Positions 1-9,765 of a DNA stretch of 64,000 nt are shown here, one piece after another. A model generated the notes under the pieces. It was not told the origin of the DNA. It worked only from the letters and a program-made list of their open reading frames with translations, and searched no databases. The position numbers and the translations under genes are program-made. Positions within the stretch are counted from its first letter, which is position 1, and every line of letters starts with the position of its first letter. This DNA comes from Nocardia puris. GTDB lineage: Bacteria; Actinomycetota; Actinomycetes; Mycobacteriales; Mycobacteriaceae. The stretch is taken from assembly GCF_003315035.1 (NCBI RefSeq), contig NZ_QNRE01000001.1, forward strand, positions 469,224 through 533,223, written 5' to 3'.

Positions 1-447
1 GCGCCGCTCCAGCGCCAGCGCCCACTCCTCCGGGCCCGCCGCGGTGGACGCCATATCGGGCACCTCGGAGACGGGGTAGGTGGGGTGCTGCTGGGACCGG
101 CGGAACGCGTCGGCCACCTTGTTCGCGGCGATGCCGTAGACGAAGGCGAGGAACGATTTGCCCTGGTCGCGGTAGCGCGGGATCGAGTTGACGGTGGCGA
201 GCAGGATCTCCTGCACCACATCGTCGGCGGTGACCTGCAGGTGCGCGGTGTTGCCCATGCGCGCGCCGCAGTAGCGGCGCACCAGCGGGTGCACCAACCG
301 CACGATCTCGGAGATCGCGCGCTTGTCGCCGGCGGCGGCGGGGCCGATCAGCTGCTCGAGTTCGGCGGCGACCCGCCTGCTCTCCGACAGGGCGGGGCTG
401 GAATGGGCGTGGGTGCGAGAAGTCGCGGTCTTGTGCTCGGTAGCCAC
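1..447 (-). CDS. ECF RNA polymerase sigma factor, SigD/ShbA-like (3' end cut by window)
   Basis: The first 149 residues are present; the C-terminal region 4 lies outside the window. The frame starts at GTG 447 behind a purine-rich AAAGGA/GGAG stretch. Region 2 is clear: the segment HPLVRRYCGARMG, then TADDVVQEI, RYRDQGKSFLAFVYGIA and NKVADAFRR correspond to sigma regions 2.1-2.4, which melt the -10 element and bind core polymerase. The RYRDQG...FLAFVYGIAANKVAD stretch resembles mycobacterial SigD and Streptomyces ShbA. An anti-sigma gene is not visible on the remaining side. ShbA is known to drive the principal sigma gene in Streptomyces, and sigA lies about 7.7 kb away here, but a link is inference. 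No gene symbol is given because SigD and ShbA cannot be separated from this fragment. Confidence 0.85.
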   Translation of the reverse strand, partial: MATEHKTATSRTHAHSSPALSESRRVAAELEQLIGPAAAGDKRAISEIVRLVHPLVRRYCGARMGNTAHLQVTADDVVQEILLATVNSIPRYRDQGKSFLAFVYGIAANKVADAFRRSQQHPTYPVSEVPDMASTAAGPEEWALALERR

Positions 448-583
448 TCTCCGAGTCCTTTCGGCGAACGTTGCGTTTTTGGTGTCGACAACGATCGTCC
501 GTCGAACGGGACCCGGCGACCAGACACCCAAGGGTGGGTAGTGGTCCACCTCCGCGGTGGACCGGGCCCCACCTTTCCCGGGG

Positions 584-1360
584 TCAGGACTTGGATTTGG
601 CGGGCAGGTGCCCGGCGCGGCGCACCGCCCAGATGGTGACCGCGAACGCGACCGCGGTGAGCGGCCAGCCCATGCCGATGCGTGCCACGGCCAGCCAGCC
701 GGTGCGGTCGGTCTCGTAGAGCTCGGACTGCACCAGGTAGCGCGAGGCGAACACCAGCACCCAGGCCACGGTCGCGATGTCGTAGAGCCGGATCGCGCGG
801 CGATCGGTGCGCCACGAGGAGCCGTGCCCGTTGAGCGCGCCCCAGATCACGCCCACCAGCGGCCAGCGCACCAGGATCGAGAGCAGGAACACACCGCCGT
901 AGACGAGGCTGGTGTAGATGCCGAACAGGAAGAAGCCCTTGGCCTCCCCCATCCGGTAGGCGATGAACGCGCAGATGCCGACGCCGATGAACCCGGAGAT
1001 GGCGGGCTGGACCGGTTCGCGCCGCACCAGGCGCAGGATCAGGATCGCGGCGGCGACGCCGAGCGCGGCCCAGATCGCCGCGGTCAGGTCGAACAGGGTG
1101 TTGACGGGGACGAACACGACCACCGGGACGGTCGAGTAGATCAGGCCGCTGAAGCCGCCCATCTGCTCGAGCAGGGTCTGTTCGGCCTTCGCCTCGCGGG
1201 CATCGGGCCCGGGATGGTCGTCGTCGGGCCGGGGCCCGGAGCCGTGGTCGGGTGGTAGCCCGGTGCCGTCGTCGGGCCGTAGCCCGTCGGCGTCGGCGCT
1301 CGGCCGTGCGGTATCGGTCGGCGTTCCGAGGTCGGCGCCGTTATCGTGGCTCGATGGCAT
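584..1360 (-). CDS. DUF3159 family membrane protein
   Basis: A 258-residue protein with an acidic, low-complexity N-terminus (about residues 1-55) followed by about six hydrophobic segments, for example SGLIYSTVPVVVFVPVN and AAIWAALGVAAAILILRLV. The motif QMGGFSGLIYSTVPVVVF near residue 65 is typical of DUF3159 proteins. It corresponds in position to Rv2693c, just beyond an OB-fold gene and far side of dut and sigA, which supports orthology. Function is unknown; it is an inner-membrane protein. It is followed downstream, after 136 bp, by the ECF sigma gene on the same strand, and its start lies 5 bp after the stop of the OB-fold gene, so the two are probably one transcript. Confidence 0.85.
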   Translation of the reverse strand: MPSSHDNGADLGTPTDTARPSADADGLRPDDGTGLPPDHGSGPRPDDDHPGPDAREAKAEQTLLEQMGGFSGLIYSTVPVVVFVPVNTLFDLTAAIWAALGVAAAILILRLVRREPVQPAISGFIGVGICAFIAYRMGEAKGFFLFGIYTSLVYGGVFLLSILVRWPLVGVIWGALNGHGSSWRTDRRAIRLYDIATVAWVLVFASRYLVQSELYETDRTGWLAVARIGMGWPLTAVAFAVTIWAVRRAGHLPAKSKS

Positions 1361-1365
1361 GCGTG

Positions 1366-1743
1366 TCAGCTGTTCCCGCGCAATTCGTAGTAGGGGTTGA
1401 ACATCACCTTGCGGCCGTCCCGATCACCGATCCGGCCGCGGACCAGGATGCGCCGCCCCGGCTCGATGCCGGGGATGCGCCGACGGCCGATCCACACCAG
1501 GGTGATGGCATCGGTGCCGTCGAAGAATTCCGCCTGAACACTGGCGCCCGCCGATTTCGAACAGGCCTCGACACTGCGCAGACGGCCCAGCATCGTGGCC
1601 TCGTCACCGCGGCGGCATTCCGACACCGGGCGAGCGCCCGACGCCTCCGCGGTCTCGGCGAGCTCCTCGGCATCGAGCTGGTCGATGTCCTCGGTCAGCC
1701 TGCGGCCCAGACGTCGAAAATACCCTGAGGCTGCGGATGGCAT
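1366..1743 (-). CDS. OB-fold nucleic acid binding protein
   Basis: A 125-residue soluble protein. The C-terminal two thirds have an OB-fold strand pattern: EATMLGRLRSVEAC, QAEFFDGTDAITLVWIG, GRRILVRGRIGDRDGR, FNPYYELR. The DGTDAITLVWIGRR segment followed by a glycine-rich turn is typical of the RecG-type OB domains found in this actinobacterial family (Rv2694c position). The N-terminus is charged and probably helical. Its ligand is not known; binding to single-stranded nucleic acid is inferred from the fold. It reads into the DUF3159 gene with a 5-bp gap. It is divergent from the hydrolase gene at 1818. Confidence 0.8.
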   Translation of the reverse strand: MPSAASGYFRRLGRRLTEDIDQLDAEELAETAEASGARPVSECRRGDEATMLGRLRSVEACSKSAGASVQAEFFDGTDAITLVWIGRRRIPGIEPGRRILVRGRIGDRDGRKVMFNPYYELRGNS

Positions 1744-1804
1744 GGCACGCTCTCCTGCTAGATGGCCTTACACCGCCACTGTAGATGTCGGCGACGGGCC
1801 CCGC

Positions 1805-1810
1805 TACGCT
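1805..1810 (+). promoter_or_regulatory. -10 box TACGCT of leaderless hydrolase gene
   Basis: TACGCT ends 7 nt before GTG 1818, the distance expected when transcription starts at the start codon. This is why GTG 1818 was chosen over ATG 1785, which would lie upstream of the promoter. Confidence 0.6.
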
Positions 1811-1817
1811 CGGCCCG

Positions 1818-2537
1818 GTGATCGAGTACCCAGATCGGGCGGGCCGCACACGGCCGGTCGCGACCCAGGTCGTCGCCCTGCCCGGCACCGGCTCCGACGC
1901 GCATTTCGCGGGGCGCGCGTTCGGGCCCGCGGCGGCGGCGCGCGGGCTGACGCTGCGGGCGGTCGACCCCGATCCGCGGGCGGTCGTCGCCAGTTGCCGG
2001 GCGGCCCTGGACGACGCGGCGCGGCACGGTCCGCTGGTGGTGGCCGGAATCTCATTGGGCGCCGCGATAGCAGTGGAATGGGCTGCGTCACACCCGGATT
2101 CGGTGGCGGGCGTGGTCGCGGCGCTGCCCGCGTGGACCGGGCCCGACACCGCCGACTGCCCCGCCGCGTTGAGCGCGGCGGTGACCGCCGAGCAGTTGCG
2201 CGCCGACGGACTCGAGGCGGTCGAGGCGCGGATGCGCGCGAGCAGCCCGGCCTGGCTCGCGGACGCGCTGACCCGGTCGTGGCGCTCCCAGTGGCCGCAT
2301 CTGCCCGACGCGCTGGAGGAGGCCGCCGGATACAAGTGGCCCGGCACCGATCTGCTCGCCGCCGTGGCCACCCCGGTCGCCGTCGTGACGGCGGTCGACG
2401 ACCCCGTGCATCCGTTCGACGTCGCGCGCGAGTGGGCGGCGGCGCTCCCGCACGCGCGGCTGCACCGCATCACCCTCGACGAACTCGGCGCGGACCCGGC
2501 GATCCTGGGACACACCGGATTCCCCGACTTCGACTGA
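1818..2537 (+). CDS. alpha/beta hydrolase
   Basis: A 239-residue protein. It begins with a strand-turn VVALPGTGSDAHFAG (oxyanion region) and has GISLGAAIAVEWAASHP as the nucleophile elbow, G-x-S-x-G, with Ser as nucleophile. Late in the chain VAVVTAVDDPVHPF carries the likely acidic residue and PHARLHRITLDELG the region of the catalytic His, although the usual GH pair is not obvious here. It matches the position of Rv2695. Substrate is unknown. It is soluble with no signal peptide. Start chosen from the leaderless box at 1805; an ATG at 1785 in the same frame would add 11 residues. Confidence 0.85.
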   Translation: MIEYPDRAGRTRPVATQVVALPGTGSDAHFAGRAFGPAAAARGLTLRAVDPDPRAVVASCRAALDDAARHGPLVVAGISLGAAIAVEWAASHPDSVAGVVAALPAWTGPDTADCPAALSAAVTAEQLRADGLEAVEARMRASSPAWLADALTRSWRSQWPHLPDALEEAAGYKWPGTDLLAAVATPVAVVTAVDDPVHPFDVAREWAAALPHARLHRITLDELGADPAILGHTGFPDFD

Positions 2538-2613
2538 GCCCACTGCGAGCCCGCCATTCACGAACACCGAATCCGCGCCACGGCTGCTCGGGCAACCGTT
2601 GGGCGGATTCCGG

Positions 2614-3489
2614 CTAGTTCAATCCCAACTGCTGCATGGCCGAGCCCTCGACACCGCGGCGCGGTCCCTCGGGCAGGGGCTGCGGCCGCACCGGCTGGGG
2701 CGCGGCCTGCGCTTGCGCCTGCGCGGCGGCCGCGGCCTGGGCGGCCACCTGCTGCTGTTGCTGCTGCTGGACCTGCGCCTGATGCGCGGCGGCCAGCTGC
2801 TCGGCGAGCTGCTGGGGCAGCACCACCGGCAGCGGATCGCGCACGGGCAGCGGATCGGTGCCGCGCCGGATCACGGTCTCGCCGAGGATGGCGCGCGCCG
2901 CGGTGACCAGCGGGGTGCCGTCGTCGGCGGCGCCGCGCGGGCCCGCCGCGACCAGGCGCACCATCCAGCGGTAGCCGTCGACACCGATGAAGCGCAGATC
3001 GGCGCCCTCGGTGATGGCCAGCAGCTCGCGGCCCCACGGACCGGTCTCGATGGCCACCCGCGCGCCGTCCTTGCGCAGCGACTCGGCCAGATCGGCGGCC
3101 ACCAGCCGCCACTGGCCGGGCGATTTGGGGGCGGCGTAGGCGGCCACCGTGAGCCTGCCGTGCTCGGTGGCCAGGTGCACCGCCTGCGGGGTGCCGTCGG
3201 GGGTCATCTCGACCTGCAACTGCCCGCCCGGCGGCACCGGCAGGATCACCGACCCCAGATCCAGCCGCTGGTCGGCGACCGCCTCCAGCAGTTCGGCCAC
3301 GTCCTCGTAGTCGTAAGGGCCGGTCGGCGGCGCCTCGGCGTCCACCTCGGCCGCGGGGGCGTAGGCGGGCTCTTCGTCGTAGTCCGCCTCGTCCTCGTCG
3401 TAGTCGTACTCGTCGCCGTATTCGTCGAACCGGTCGTCGTCGAATTCGTCGGACTGCTTCTTCTTTTTCCCGAACATTCCTCGCCTCAC
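2614..3489 (-). CDS. DUF3710 domain protein
   Basis: A 291-residue acidic protein. The N-terminus has a basic patch GKKKKQ, then a long Asp/Glu/Tyr-rich region (about residues 15-65). The central folded domain (about 65-225) includes [19 protein letters not shown] and [13 protein letters not shown], features of DUF3710. The tail is Ala/Gln-rich with a run of seven Gln (about residue 245) and is probably disordered. GTG 3489 overlaps the dut stop as GTGA, implying translational coupling; an ATG 12 nt inside (3477) is an alternative. Position matches Rv2696c. Function unknown. Confidence 0.88.
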   Translation of the reverse strand: MRRGMFGKKKKQSDEFDDDRFDEYGDEYDYDEDEADYDEEPAYAPAAEVDAEAPPTGPYDYEDVAELLEAVADQRLDLGSVILPVPPGGQLQVEMTPDGTPQAVHLATEHGRLTVAAYAAPKSPGQWRLVAADLAESLRKDGARVAIETGPWGRELLAITEGADLRFIGVDGYRWMVRLVAAGPRGAADDGTPLVTAARAILGETVIRRGTDPLPVRDPLPVVLPQQLAEQLAAAHQAQVQQQQQQQVAAQAAAAAQAQAQAAPQPVRPQPLPEGPRRGVEGSAMQQLGLN

Positions 3490-3983
3490 GCCTCCCCGCC
3501 GGTCGCCCGGCCCGCCTCGGTCCCCGCGCCCAGACTGGCGTGCCCGCCGCTGGACCCGTAACCACCCGCACCCCGTGTCGTCTCGTCGAGCCGGTCGACC
3601 TCCACGAAGTCGACCAGTTCCACCCGCTGCACCAGCAGCTGCGCGATCCGGTCGCCACGGCGCAGTTCGATGCGCGTGCGCGGATCATGATTGATGAGGC
3701 ACACCTTGATCTCGCCCCGGTAGCCCGCGTCCACGGTGCCCGGGGTGTTCACCACCGAGAGACCGGTCTTGGCGGCCAGGCCCGACCGGGGATGGATCAG
3801 CCCCACCGTGCCGACCGGCAGCGCCACGGCCACACCGGTGCCGACGAGCACGCGCTCGCCCGGCTCCAGGATGACGTCCTCGGTGGTGCACAGGTCCACG
3901 CCCGCGTCGCCCGCGTGGGCGCGCGTCGGCACGGGAATGCCGGGATCCAGCCGCAGCAGGGGTATCGGTGAAAGTGCGCTCAC
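3486..3983 (-). CDS. dut: dUTP diphosphatase (dUTPase)
   Basis: Hydrolyses dUTP to dUMP and pyrophosphate, keeping uracil out of DNA and feeding thymidylate synthesis; acts as a cytosolic homotrimer. The trimeric dUTPase motifs are all present: HAGDAGVDL (motif 1), [11 protein letters not shown] (2), [15 protein letters not shown] (3), [12 protein letters not shown] (4) and [11 protein letters not shown] (5, the flexible arm closing the active site). The length of 165 residues is normal. GTG 3983 lies 8 nt after a TACTCT box on the minus strand, so the mRNA is probably leaderless. It overlaps the DUF3710 gene by 4 bp and is divergent from the DUF3093 gene. Confidence 0.97.
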   Translation of the reverse strand: MSALSPIPLLRLDPGIPVPTRAHAGDAGVDLCTTEDVILEPGERVLVGTGVAVALPVGTVGLIHPRSGLAAKTGLSVVNTPGTVDAGYRGEIKVCLINHDPRTRIELRRGDRIAQLLVQRVELVDFVEVDRLDETTRGAGGYGSSGGHASLGAGTEAGRATGGEA

Positions 3984-3991
3984 AGTGCACG

Positions 3992-3997
3992 AGAGTA
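3992..3997 (-). promoter_or_regulatory. -10 box TACTCT of leaderless dut
   Basis: On the minus strand TACTCT ends 8 nt before GTG 3983. It lies back to back with the DUF3093 -10 box at 4034-4039, giving a compact divergent promoter. Confidence 0.5.
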
Positions 3998-4033
3998 CGC
4001 GTACCTGGCGTCGGGCTTCGCGGTCGGCTGGCC

Positions 4034-4039
4034 TACTGT
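4034..4039 (+). promoter_or_regulatory. -10 box TACTGT of leaderless DUF3093 gene
   Basis: TACTGT ends 6 nt before GTG 4046, which fits a transcript starting at the start codon. Confidence 0.6.
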
Positions 4040-4045
4040 GGAAAC

Positions 4046-4582
4046 GTGTCGGACCAGCCCAACCCCGCCGTGACGGACAACGAGAAACCGGGTCGTGACC
4101 GCCCGGGCGCGCCCGCGCGGCCGCGGTATCGCGAACGCCTGTGGGTGCCGCTGTGGTGGTGGCCGATCGGCTTCGGCATCGCGGGCCTGCTGGCCGCCGA
4201 GATCCACATGGGCGCGCCGGGGCTGCGCGCCTGGTTGCCGTACGCGCTGCTGTTCCCGATCCCGGTGTGGGTGCTGCTGTGGTTCAGCCGCCACCGCGTG
4301 GAGGTCACCGACGACGGCGCGGGCACGCCGGAACTGCGCGCCGACCGCGCGCATCTGCCCGTGAATTTCGTCGCTCGCGCGACGGTGGTTCCCCCCTCCG
4401 CGAAGAGTGCGGCCCTCGGCCGCCAATTGGACCCGGCCGCCTATGTCCAACATCGGCCCTGGGTCGGCCCCATGGTGTTGCTCGTTCTCGATGATCCGGA
4501 CGATCCGACGCCGTACTGGCTGGTCAGTACCCGTCATCCGGAAAAGGTCCTGGCCGCGCTCGGGCTGCCGAGCGCGGGCTGA
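4046..4582 (+). CDS. DUF3093 membrane protein
   Basis: A 178-residue protein with an N-terminal soluble tail, two membrane segments (about residues 33-50, [15 protein letters not shown], and 58-78, [18 protein letters not shown]), then a soluble domain of about 95 residues rich in strands, ending [17 protein letters not shown]. The motif [13 protein letters not shown] and the YWLVSTRHP motif are family hallmarks. It corresponds to Rv2698. Function unknown. The start GTG 4046 is set by the leaderless promoter box immediately upstream; the frame is open upstream but has no better start. It is divergent from dut. Confidence 0.85.
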   Translation: MSDQPNPAVTDNEKPGRDRPGAPARPRYRERLWVPLWWWPIGFGIAGLLAAEIHMGAPGLRAWLPYALLFPIPVWVLLWFSRHRVEVTDDGAGTPELRADRAHLPVNFVARATVVPPSAKSAALGRQLDPAAYVQHRPWVGPMVLLVLDDPDDPTPYWLVSTRHPEKVLAALGLPSAG

Positions 4583-4638
4583 GTTGTGTCATCGGGCCGG
4601 ACCGGCTGGTCCGGCCGTGTGCGCGCGGTCGCGCGGGC

Positions 4639-4941
4639 TCAGGCGGCGCAGTCCATGCAGATGAGCTGCCCGCCCGCCTCGCTGGCCAGTCGGCTGCGAT
4701 GGTGCACGAGGAAACAGCTCGAGCAGGTGAATTCGTCGGCCTGCTTGGGAATCACCCGGACCGACAGCACCTCCTCGGACAGGTCGGCGCCGGGAAGCTC
4801 GAACGACTCCGCGGTATCGGATTCGTCGACATCCACGACGGCGGACTGCGCCTCGTTACGACGAGCCTTCAGCTCCTCCAGCGAGTCCTCCGACACATCG
4901 TCGGTTTCGGTGCGCCTCGGTGCGTCATAGTCGGTTGCCAT
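4639..4941 (-). CDS. DUF4193 zinc-ribbon-like protein
   Basis: A 100-residue protein with a very acidic N-terminal half and a C-terminal pair of Cys knuckles, FTCSSCFLVHHRSRL and LICMDC, which can bind a zinc ion. This is the DUF4193 pattern (Rv2699c position). The ATG at 4941 follows a GAGGGGAAG ribosome site. Some members have been connected with RNA polymerase control in actinobacteria, but nothing in this sequence proves that. It is convergent with DUF3093 (56 bp apart). Confidence 0.88.
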   Translation of the reverse strand: MATDYDAPRRTETDDVSEDSLEELKARRNEAQSAVVDVDESDTAESFELPGADLSEEVLSVRVIPKQADEFTCSSCFLVHHRSRLASEAGGQLICMDCAA

Positions 4942-5318
4942 GTCGTCTTCCCCTCGTCCTTACTCCGTATATCCCGGACCGGCTGTTGTCGCTCCGATTC
5001 CGCGCCGGAATCGGGGTGACCGCACCGCCCCGCCGGTGGTGCACATCACACGTGCACCGTTCACCTATCGGGTGGGATCGCCGTGATCCACTCCCGACAG
5101 CGCTCGGTAAACGCAGGACATGCCCTTCTTGTTCCCGCGACCGACCACCGTATTCGCCGCCGGCGATTCGATCTGGGCCGCCAGACAATAGCGGACGGCG
5201 CGCGAAAAGTCGCAATCAAAACACAGATGAGTCGAAAACGACGGGGAATCGACACCGAGCGATCAACTCACCGAGACCTTCCGCACCGGCTCGCGCGGAC
5301 TTTCGTAGAGTGTGGCTC
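4942..5318. promoter_or_regulatory. Intergenic region with two inverted repeats between DUF4193 and cei
   Basis: A 377-bp divergent intergenic region, longer than most here. It holds a perfect 9-nt stem CCGATTCCG/CGGAATCGG with a 3-nt loop at 4994-5014, and a 7-nt inverted repeat GGTGCAC/GTGCACC with 7-nt spacer at 5038-5058. Both lie 50-120 bp upstream of the DUF4193 start. They could be operator sites or mRNA hairpins. No convincing protein-coding frame is seen. Confidence 0.4.
5306..5311 (+). promoter_or_regulatory. -10 box TAGAGT of leaderless cei
   Basis: TAGAGT ends 7 nt before GTG 5319, in line with a leaderless transcript. Confidence 0.6.
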
Positions 5319-5996
5319 GTGGTTTCCCTGATCACCGAAGGCAGTGCGACGGACCCCCAGGGCCGTCCGTACCCACGCCGCCGCCCCCAGCCCTGGCTCG
5401 TCATGATGGCCGTCATGGCGGTGATCTGTGCCATCGTCTGGGTGCGCGCGCTGACGACGGAGGACGCGGATACCACTGCGATGGCGTGCAATTCGCCGAG
5501 CCCCGCCGCCGAGCCGGGCGCCGCGCCCGCGCCTGCGCTGGGCCAGCGCGTCGGTTCGGGTCGGCTCGAGGACGTGCAGCCCGCGCGCCTGACCGACAGC
5601 CGGGTGCGCGTGCTCAACGCCAACAATCAGCGCGGCCAGGCCGCGCACGTCGCCGCGCAGCTCGGCGATCTCGGTTTCGCGAGTGCGCCCGACACCCAGA
5701 TCGGCAACGATCCGATATACGTCAACGGCGATCTCGAGTGCACCGGCCAGATCCGTTTCGGCGTGAACGGGCGCCCGGCCGCGGCGGCCGTGCAGCTGGT
5801 GGTGCCGTGCGCCGAGCTGATCGAGGATCAGCGCGAGGACGACGTGGTGGAACTGGTGCTGGGCTCGCTGTTCCGCGACATCCAGCCCAGCAACGACGCC
5901 GAAGAGGTGCTGCGCGCCCTCAAGAACGCCCCCGCCGGCGAGAACGCCGCGATCGACGTGGACCTGCTCGAGGCCGCGCGCACCGCCCGCTGCTAG
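5319..5996 (+). CDS. cei: Cell envelope integrity protein Cei, LytR_C domain
   Basis: A 225-residue membrane-anchored protein. A short cytosolic stretch with RRRPQP precedes one membrane helix (about residues 26-44, WLVMMAVMAVICAIVWV). Outside, a Pro/Ala linker leads to a LytR C-terminal domain (about 85-225) with DSRVRVLNANNQRGQAAHVAAQLGDLGF. Four cysteines in the extracellular part can form disulfides. In M. tuberculosis Rv2700 this protein maintains cell envelope integrity and virulence. Its position next to suhB and ppgK matches. The start at GTG 5319 follows a -10 box. It is convergent with suhB, the stops being 4 bp apart. Confidence 0.9.
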   Translation: MVSLITEGSATDPQGRPYPRRRPQPWLVMMAVMAVICAIVWVRALTTEDADTTAMACNSPSPAAEPGAAPAPALGQRVGSGRLEDVQPARLTDSRVRVLNANNQRGQAAHVAAQLGDLGFASAPDTQIGNDPIYVNGDLECTGQIRFGVNGRPAAAAVQLVVPCAELIEDQREDDVVELVLGSLFRDIQPSNDAEEVLRALKNAPAGENAAIDVDLLEAARTARC

Positions 5997-6000
5997 CCGC

Positions 6001-6900
6001 TCAGCGGTCCGGGATCGGGTCGGTCGCGCCCACCGCGGCGAGCAGCGCCCCGAGTTCGGCCGCGATGCCGGGCGCGGCCGCCACGACCAGCTCCCCCCGC
6101 TCGCCCGTGGAGGTCGCGGGCGGCAGGGTGAGCAGCGCGCCCGCCTCCGCGGCGATCAGCGCACCCGCACCCCAGTCCCACGCGTTGAGCCCGTGCTCGA
6201 AATAGGCGTCGACACGCCCGGCGGCCACGTGGCAGAAATCGAGCGCGGCGGCGCCGAAGCGGCGGATATCGCGCACCCGGGGCAACACTTCGGCGATCAG
6301 CGCGGCCTGGCGGGTGCGGCGGTGCGCGCCGTAGCCGAACCCCGTCGCCACCAGTGACATGGCCACCTCGTCGGCCGCGGAACAGCGCAGCGTGTCGACC
6401 ACCCCGTCGGCGGTGACCGAGGTCGCGCCGAGCCCCAGGCCCGCGCTGTAGGTGACGGCGCGCGCCACGTCCACCACCGCGCCCGCCACCGGCCTGCCGC
6501 CGCGCAGGGCCGCGACCGACACCGCGTAGCCGGGAATGCCGTACAGGAAGTTCACCGTGCCGTCGATCGGGTCGACCACCCAGTGCACGGCGTCGTCGCC
6601 GGTGAGGCTGCCGCCGCCTTCCTCGCCGACGATCGGATCGCCGGGACGATGCTCGGCGAGCAGGTCGCGGATGAGTTGCTCGCTCTCGGTGTCCACCACG
6701 GTCACCGGGTCGGTGGCGTGGGCCTTGCTGCGCACCGCGCCGTCGGCCCGCTCCCCCGCCGGGCCGAACACCTCGGGGCGGCGGGCGCGGACGTGCTCGG
6801 CGGCGCGTTCGGCGAGGTCGATCGCGACGCGGCGCAACTCGGCGGCGTCGGCGGGGGTCTCGGGGGCGGCTTCGGCTACGGGAGTCCTGGATTCGGGCAC
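6001..6900 (-). CDS. suhB: Inositol-1-monophosphatase family protein
   Basis: Mg2+-dependent phosphatase that releases inositol from inositol-1-phosphate, supplying inositol for phosphatidylinositol and mycothiol in actinobacteria. The family motifs are seen: VGEEGGG (metal-binding Glu), WVVDPIDGTVNF (metal-binding Asp pair and Thr), and near the C-terminus NAWDWGAGALIAAEAG. The length of 299 residues is normal. It starts at GTG 6900, and 237 bp separate it from the divergent ppgK. Specificity for inositol phosphate rather than another sugar phosphate is inferred from synteny with Rv2701c. Confidence 0.93.
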   Translation of the reverse strand: MPESRTPVAEAAPETPADAAELRRVAIDLAERAAEHVRARRPEVFGPAGERADGAVRSKAHATDPVTVVDTESEQLIRDLLAEHRPGDPIVGEEGGGSLTGDDAVHWVVDPIDGTVNFLYGIPGYAVSVAALRGGRPVAGAVVDVARAVTYSAGLGLGATSVTADGVVDTLRCSAADEVAMSLVATGFGYGAHRRTRQAALIAEVLPRVRDIRRFGAAALDFCHVAAGRVDAYFEHGLNAWDWGAGALIAAEAGALLTLPPATSTGERGELVVAAAPGIAAELGALLAAVGATDPIPDR

Positions 6901-7137
6901 GACTCCATCGCATCACAGATCGGCGGGCGCGCGCAGCGGCCGGGGCGCCGCGCGGCGCGGGTGCGACGGCGATCACGGCCGTGCGCGCACGCCGGGACGG
7001 ACCCGACTACTCTTGTCGTGCACGACACAGCGCCGTCGTCGGGCACCCTTTCGCACGCCCGGAGCCGCGGCGCGCGGGTTCCGGTGCGACGGGTGCTGCT
7101 TTCCACATCGGCCAGCTATGGGAACGAGGGGTTAGCC

Positions 7138-7896
7138 ATGTCCGCTCGGGGGCACGCGTTCGGTATCGATATCGGTGGCAGCGGGGTGAAGGGCGCCGCG
7201 GTGGATCTGGCCACCGGCGAGCTGCTCCACGAGCGGATCAAGATCGCCACACCGCGCCCGTCCACCCCGCAGGCGGTCGCCGAGGCGGTCGCGAAACTGG
7301 TCGCCGAGGCGGAGTGGTCCGGCCCGGTCGGGCTGACCGTGCCCGCCGTGGTGCTGGGCGGGGTGGTGCGCACCGCCGCCAATATCGACAAGGGTTGGAT
7401 CGGCACCGACGCCCGCGCGCTGTTCTCCGGCGCGCTGGGCGGGCGGGAGGTCACCGTCCTCAACGACGCCGACGCGGCCGGTCTGGCCGAGGACCGCTAT
7501 GGCGCGGCAAAGGATTTCGACGGGCTGGTGCTGCTGCTGACCTTCGGCACCGGCATCGGGTCGGCGCTGATCCACAACGGCACGCTGGTGCCCAACAGCG
7601 AACTCGGCCACCTCGAGGTGGGCGGCATGGAGACCGAGCACCGCGCCGCGGCCTCGATCAAGGATCGCGACGGGCTCAGCTATCCGCAGTGGGCCGCGGC
7701 GGTCTCCACGGTGCTCATCGGCCTGGAGAACCTGTTCTGGCCGAAGGTGATCGTGGCGGGCGGCGGCATCAGCCGCGACGCCGACCAGTGGATTCCATTG
7801 CTCGGCAACCGAACTCCGGTGGTGCCCGCGCACCTGCGGAACACGGCGGGCATCGTGGGCGCGGCCATGGCCATCGACTCCGGCCTCGCGCCGTGA
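7138..7896 (+). CDS. ppgK: Polyphosphate glucokinase
   Basis: A 252-residue ROK-family kinase that phosphorylates glucose using polyphosphate or ATP. The N-terminal phosphate-binding motif FGIDIGGSGVKGAAVD, the conserved VLNDADAAGLAE region (catalytic Asp), LLLTFGTGIGSALI (second phosphate loop), and NSELGHLEVGG in place of the zinc-binding ROK motif fit PpgK. ATG 7138 has GAGGGG upstream. A TACTCT box at 7008-7013 could be the promoter, leaving a leader of about 120 nt; an in-frame GTG at 7018 lies too near that box to be the start. Position matches Rv2702. Confidence 0.95.
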   Translation: MSARGHAFGIDIGGSGVKGAAVDLATGELLHERIKIATPRPSTPQAVAEAVAKLVAEAEWSGPVGLTVPAVVLGGVVRTAANIDKGWIGTDARALFSGALGGREVTVLNDADAAGLAEDRYGAAKDFDGLVLLLTFGTGIGSALIHNGTLVPNSELGHLEVGGMETEHRAAASIKDRDGLSYPQWAAAVSTVLIGLENLFWPKVIVAGGGISRDADQWIPLLGNRTPVVPAHLRNTAGIVGAAMAIDSGLAP

Positions 7897-8001
7897 ATCG
7901 TTTGCCGCGCGGATGCCGGGGTACTGCCCTCCGTATGCGCGCCGGGGCGACCGGCCGCGCCGCAACTGGGCATCGTGCCGTGAGTACCCTGGTTGGATCG
8001 T

Positions 8002-8007
8002 TACAAT
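8002..8007 (+). promoter_or_regulatory. Candidate -10 box TACAAT upstream of sigA
   Basis: TACAAT lies 125 bp before the sigA start in the 235-bp ppgK-sigA gap. No good TTGACA-like -35 lies 17 nt upstream. It would give a leader of about 115 nt. Confidence 0.4.
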
Positions 8008-8131
8008 GGAACACGCCCGGCGGCACGCCGGAGACACCCGACCGGCGCTGCGCCGGTGAAACCCGACAGACCGCTCCGCCGGAACACCACTCTGGCGTGA
8101 CGCCGCACGAGACCGTCACGAAAGGGCGTAC

Positions 8132-9499
<1,368 letters not shown>

Positions 9500-9510
9500 A
9501 ACCGAGGCTT

Positions 9511-9572
9511 CCGGGCCCGTATCCCCTTGCGGCGCTTGCCATTACCGGCAGCGCGAGGGGACATGGGCCCGG
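9511..9572 (+). terminator. Hairpin after sigA
   Basis: A 62-nt imperfect hairpin starts 12 nt after the sigA stop. The outer arms CCGGGCCC and GGGCCCGG are perfect, the next segment pairs TCCCCT with AGGGGA, and the inner part pairs TGCC with GGCA. It is followed by only a short T stretch (GTCGTTT), as is usual in GC-rich genomes. Confidence 0.7.
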
Positions 9573-9700
9573 TGTCGTTTCCGGCGCGGGCCGAGTGTCG
9601 TTCGTCGGGCCGCGTACAGCCGCGCGGCGATGCCGTTGTGAAGTGATCCAGAACACTCCCGCCCGAACGGATTTCGCCCCCGGGACGAACGCGCCTGTCG

Positions 9701-9706
9701 TACAGT
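9701..9706 (+). promoter_or_regulatory. Candidate -10 box TACAGT for MHYT gene
   Basis: TACAGT lies 60 bp before TTG 9766, downstream of the sigA hairpin. No clear -35 seen. Confidence 0.35.
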
Positions 9707-9765
9707 CTGAATCGCAAGTTTTTCACCTCGCCGGGCGGTCTCGGCCCGGTCCCTGGGGTTGCACG

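Noticed and set aside
7018..7137. N-terminal extension of PpgK from GTG 7018
   Set aside because: The GTG is only 4 nt from the -10 box and the extension has no family similarity; ATG 7138 has a ribosome site.
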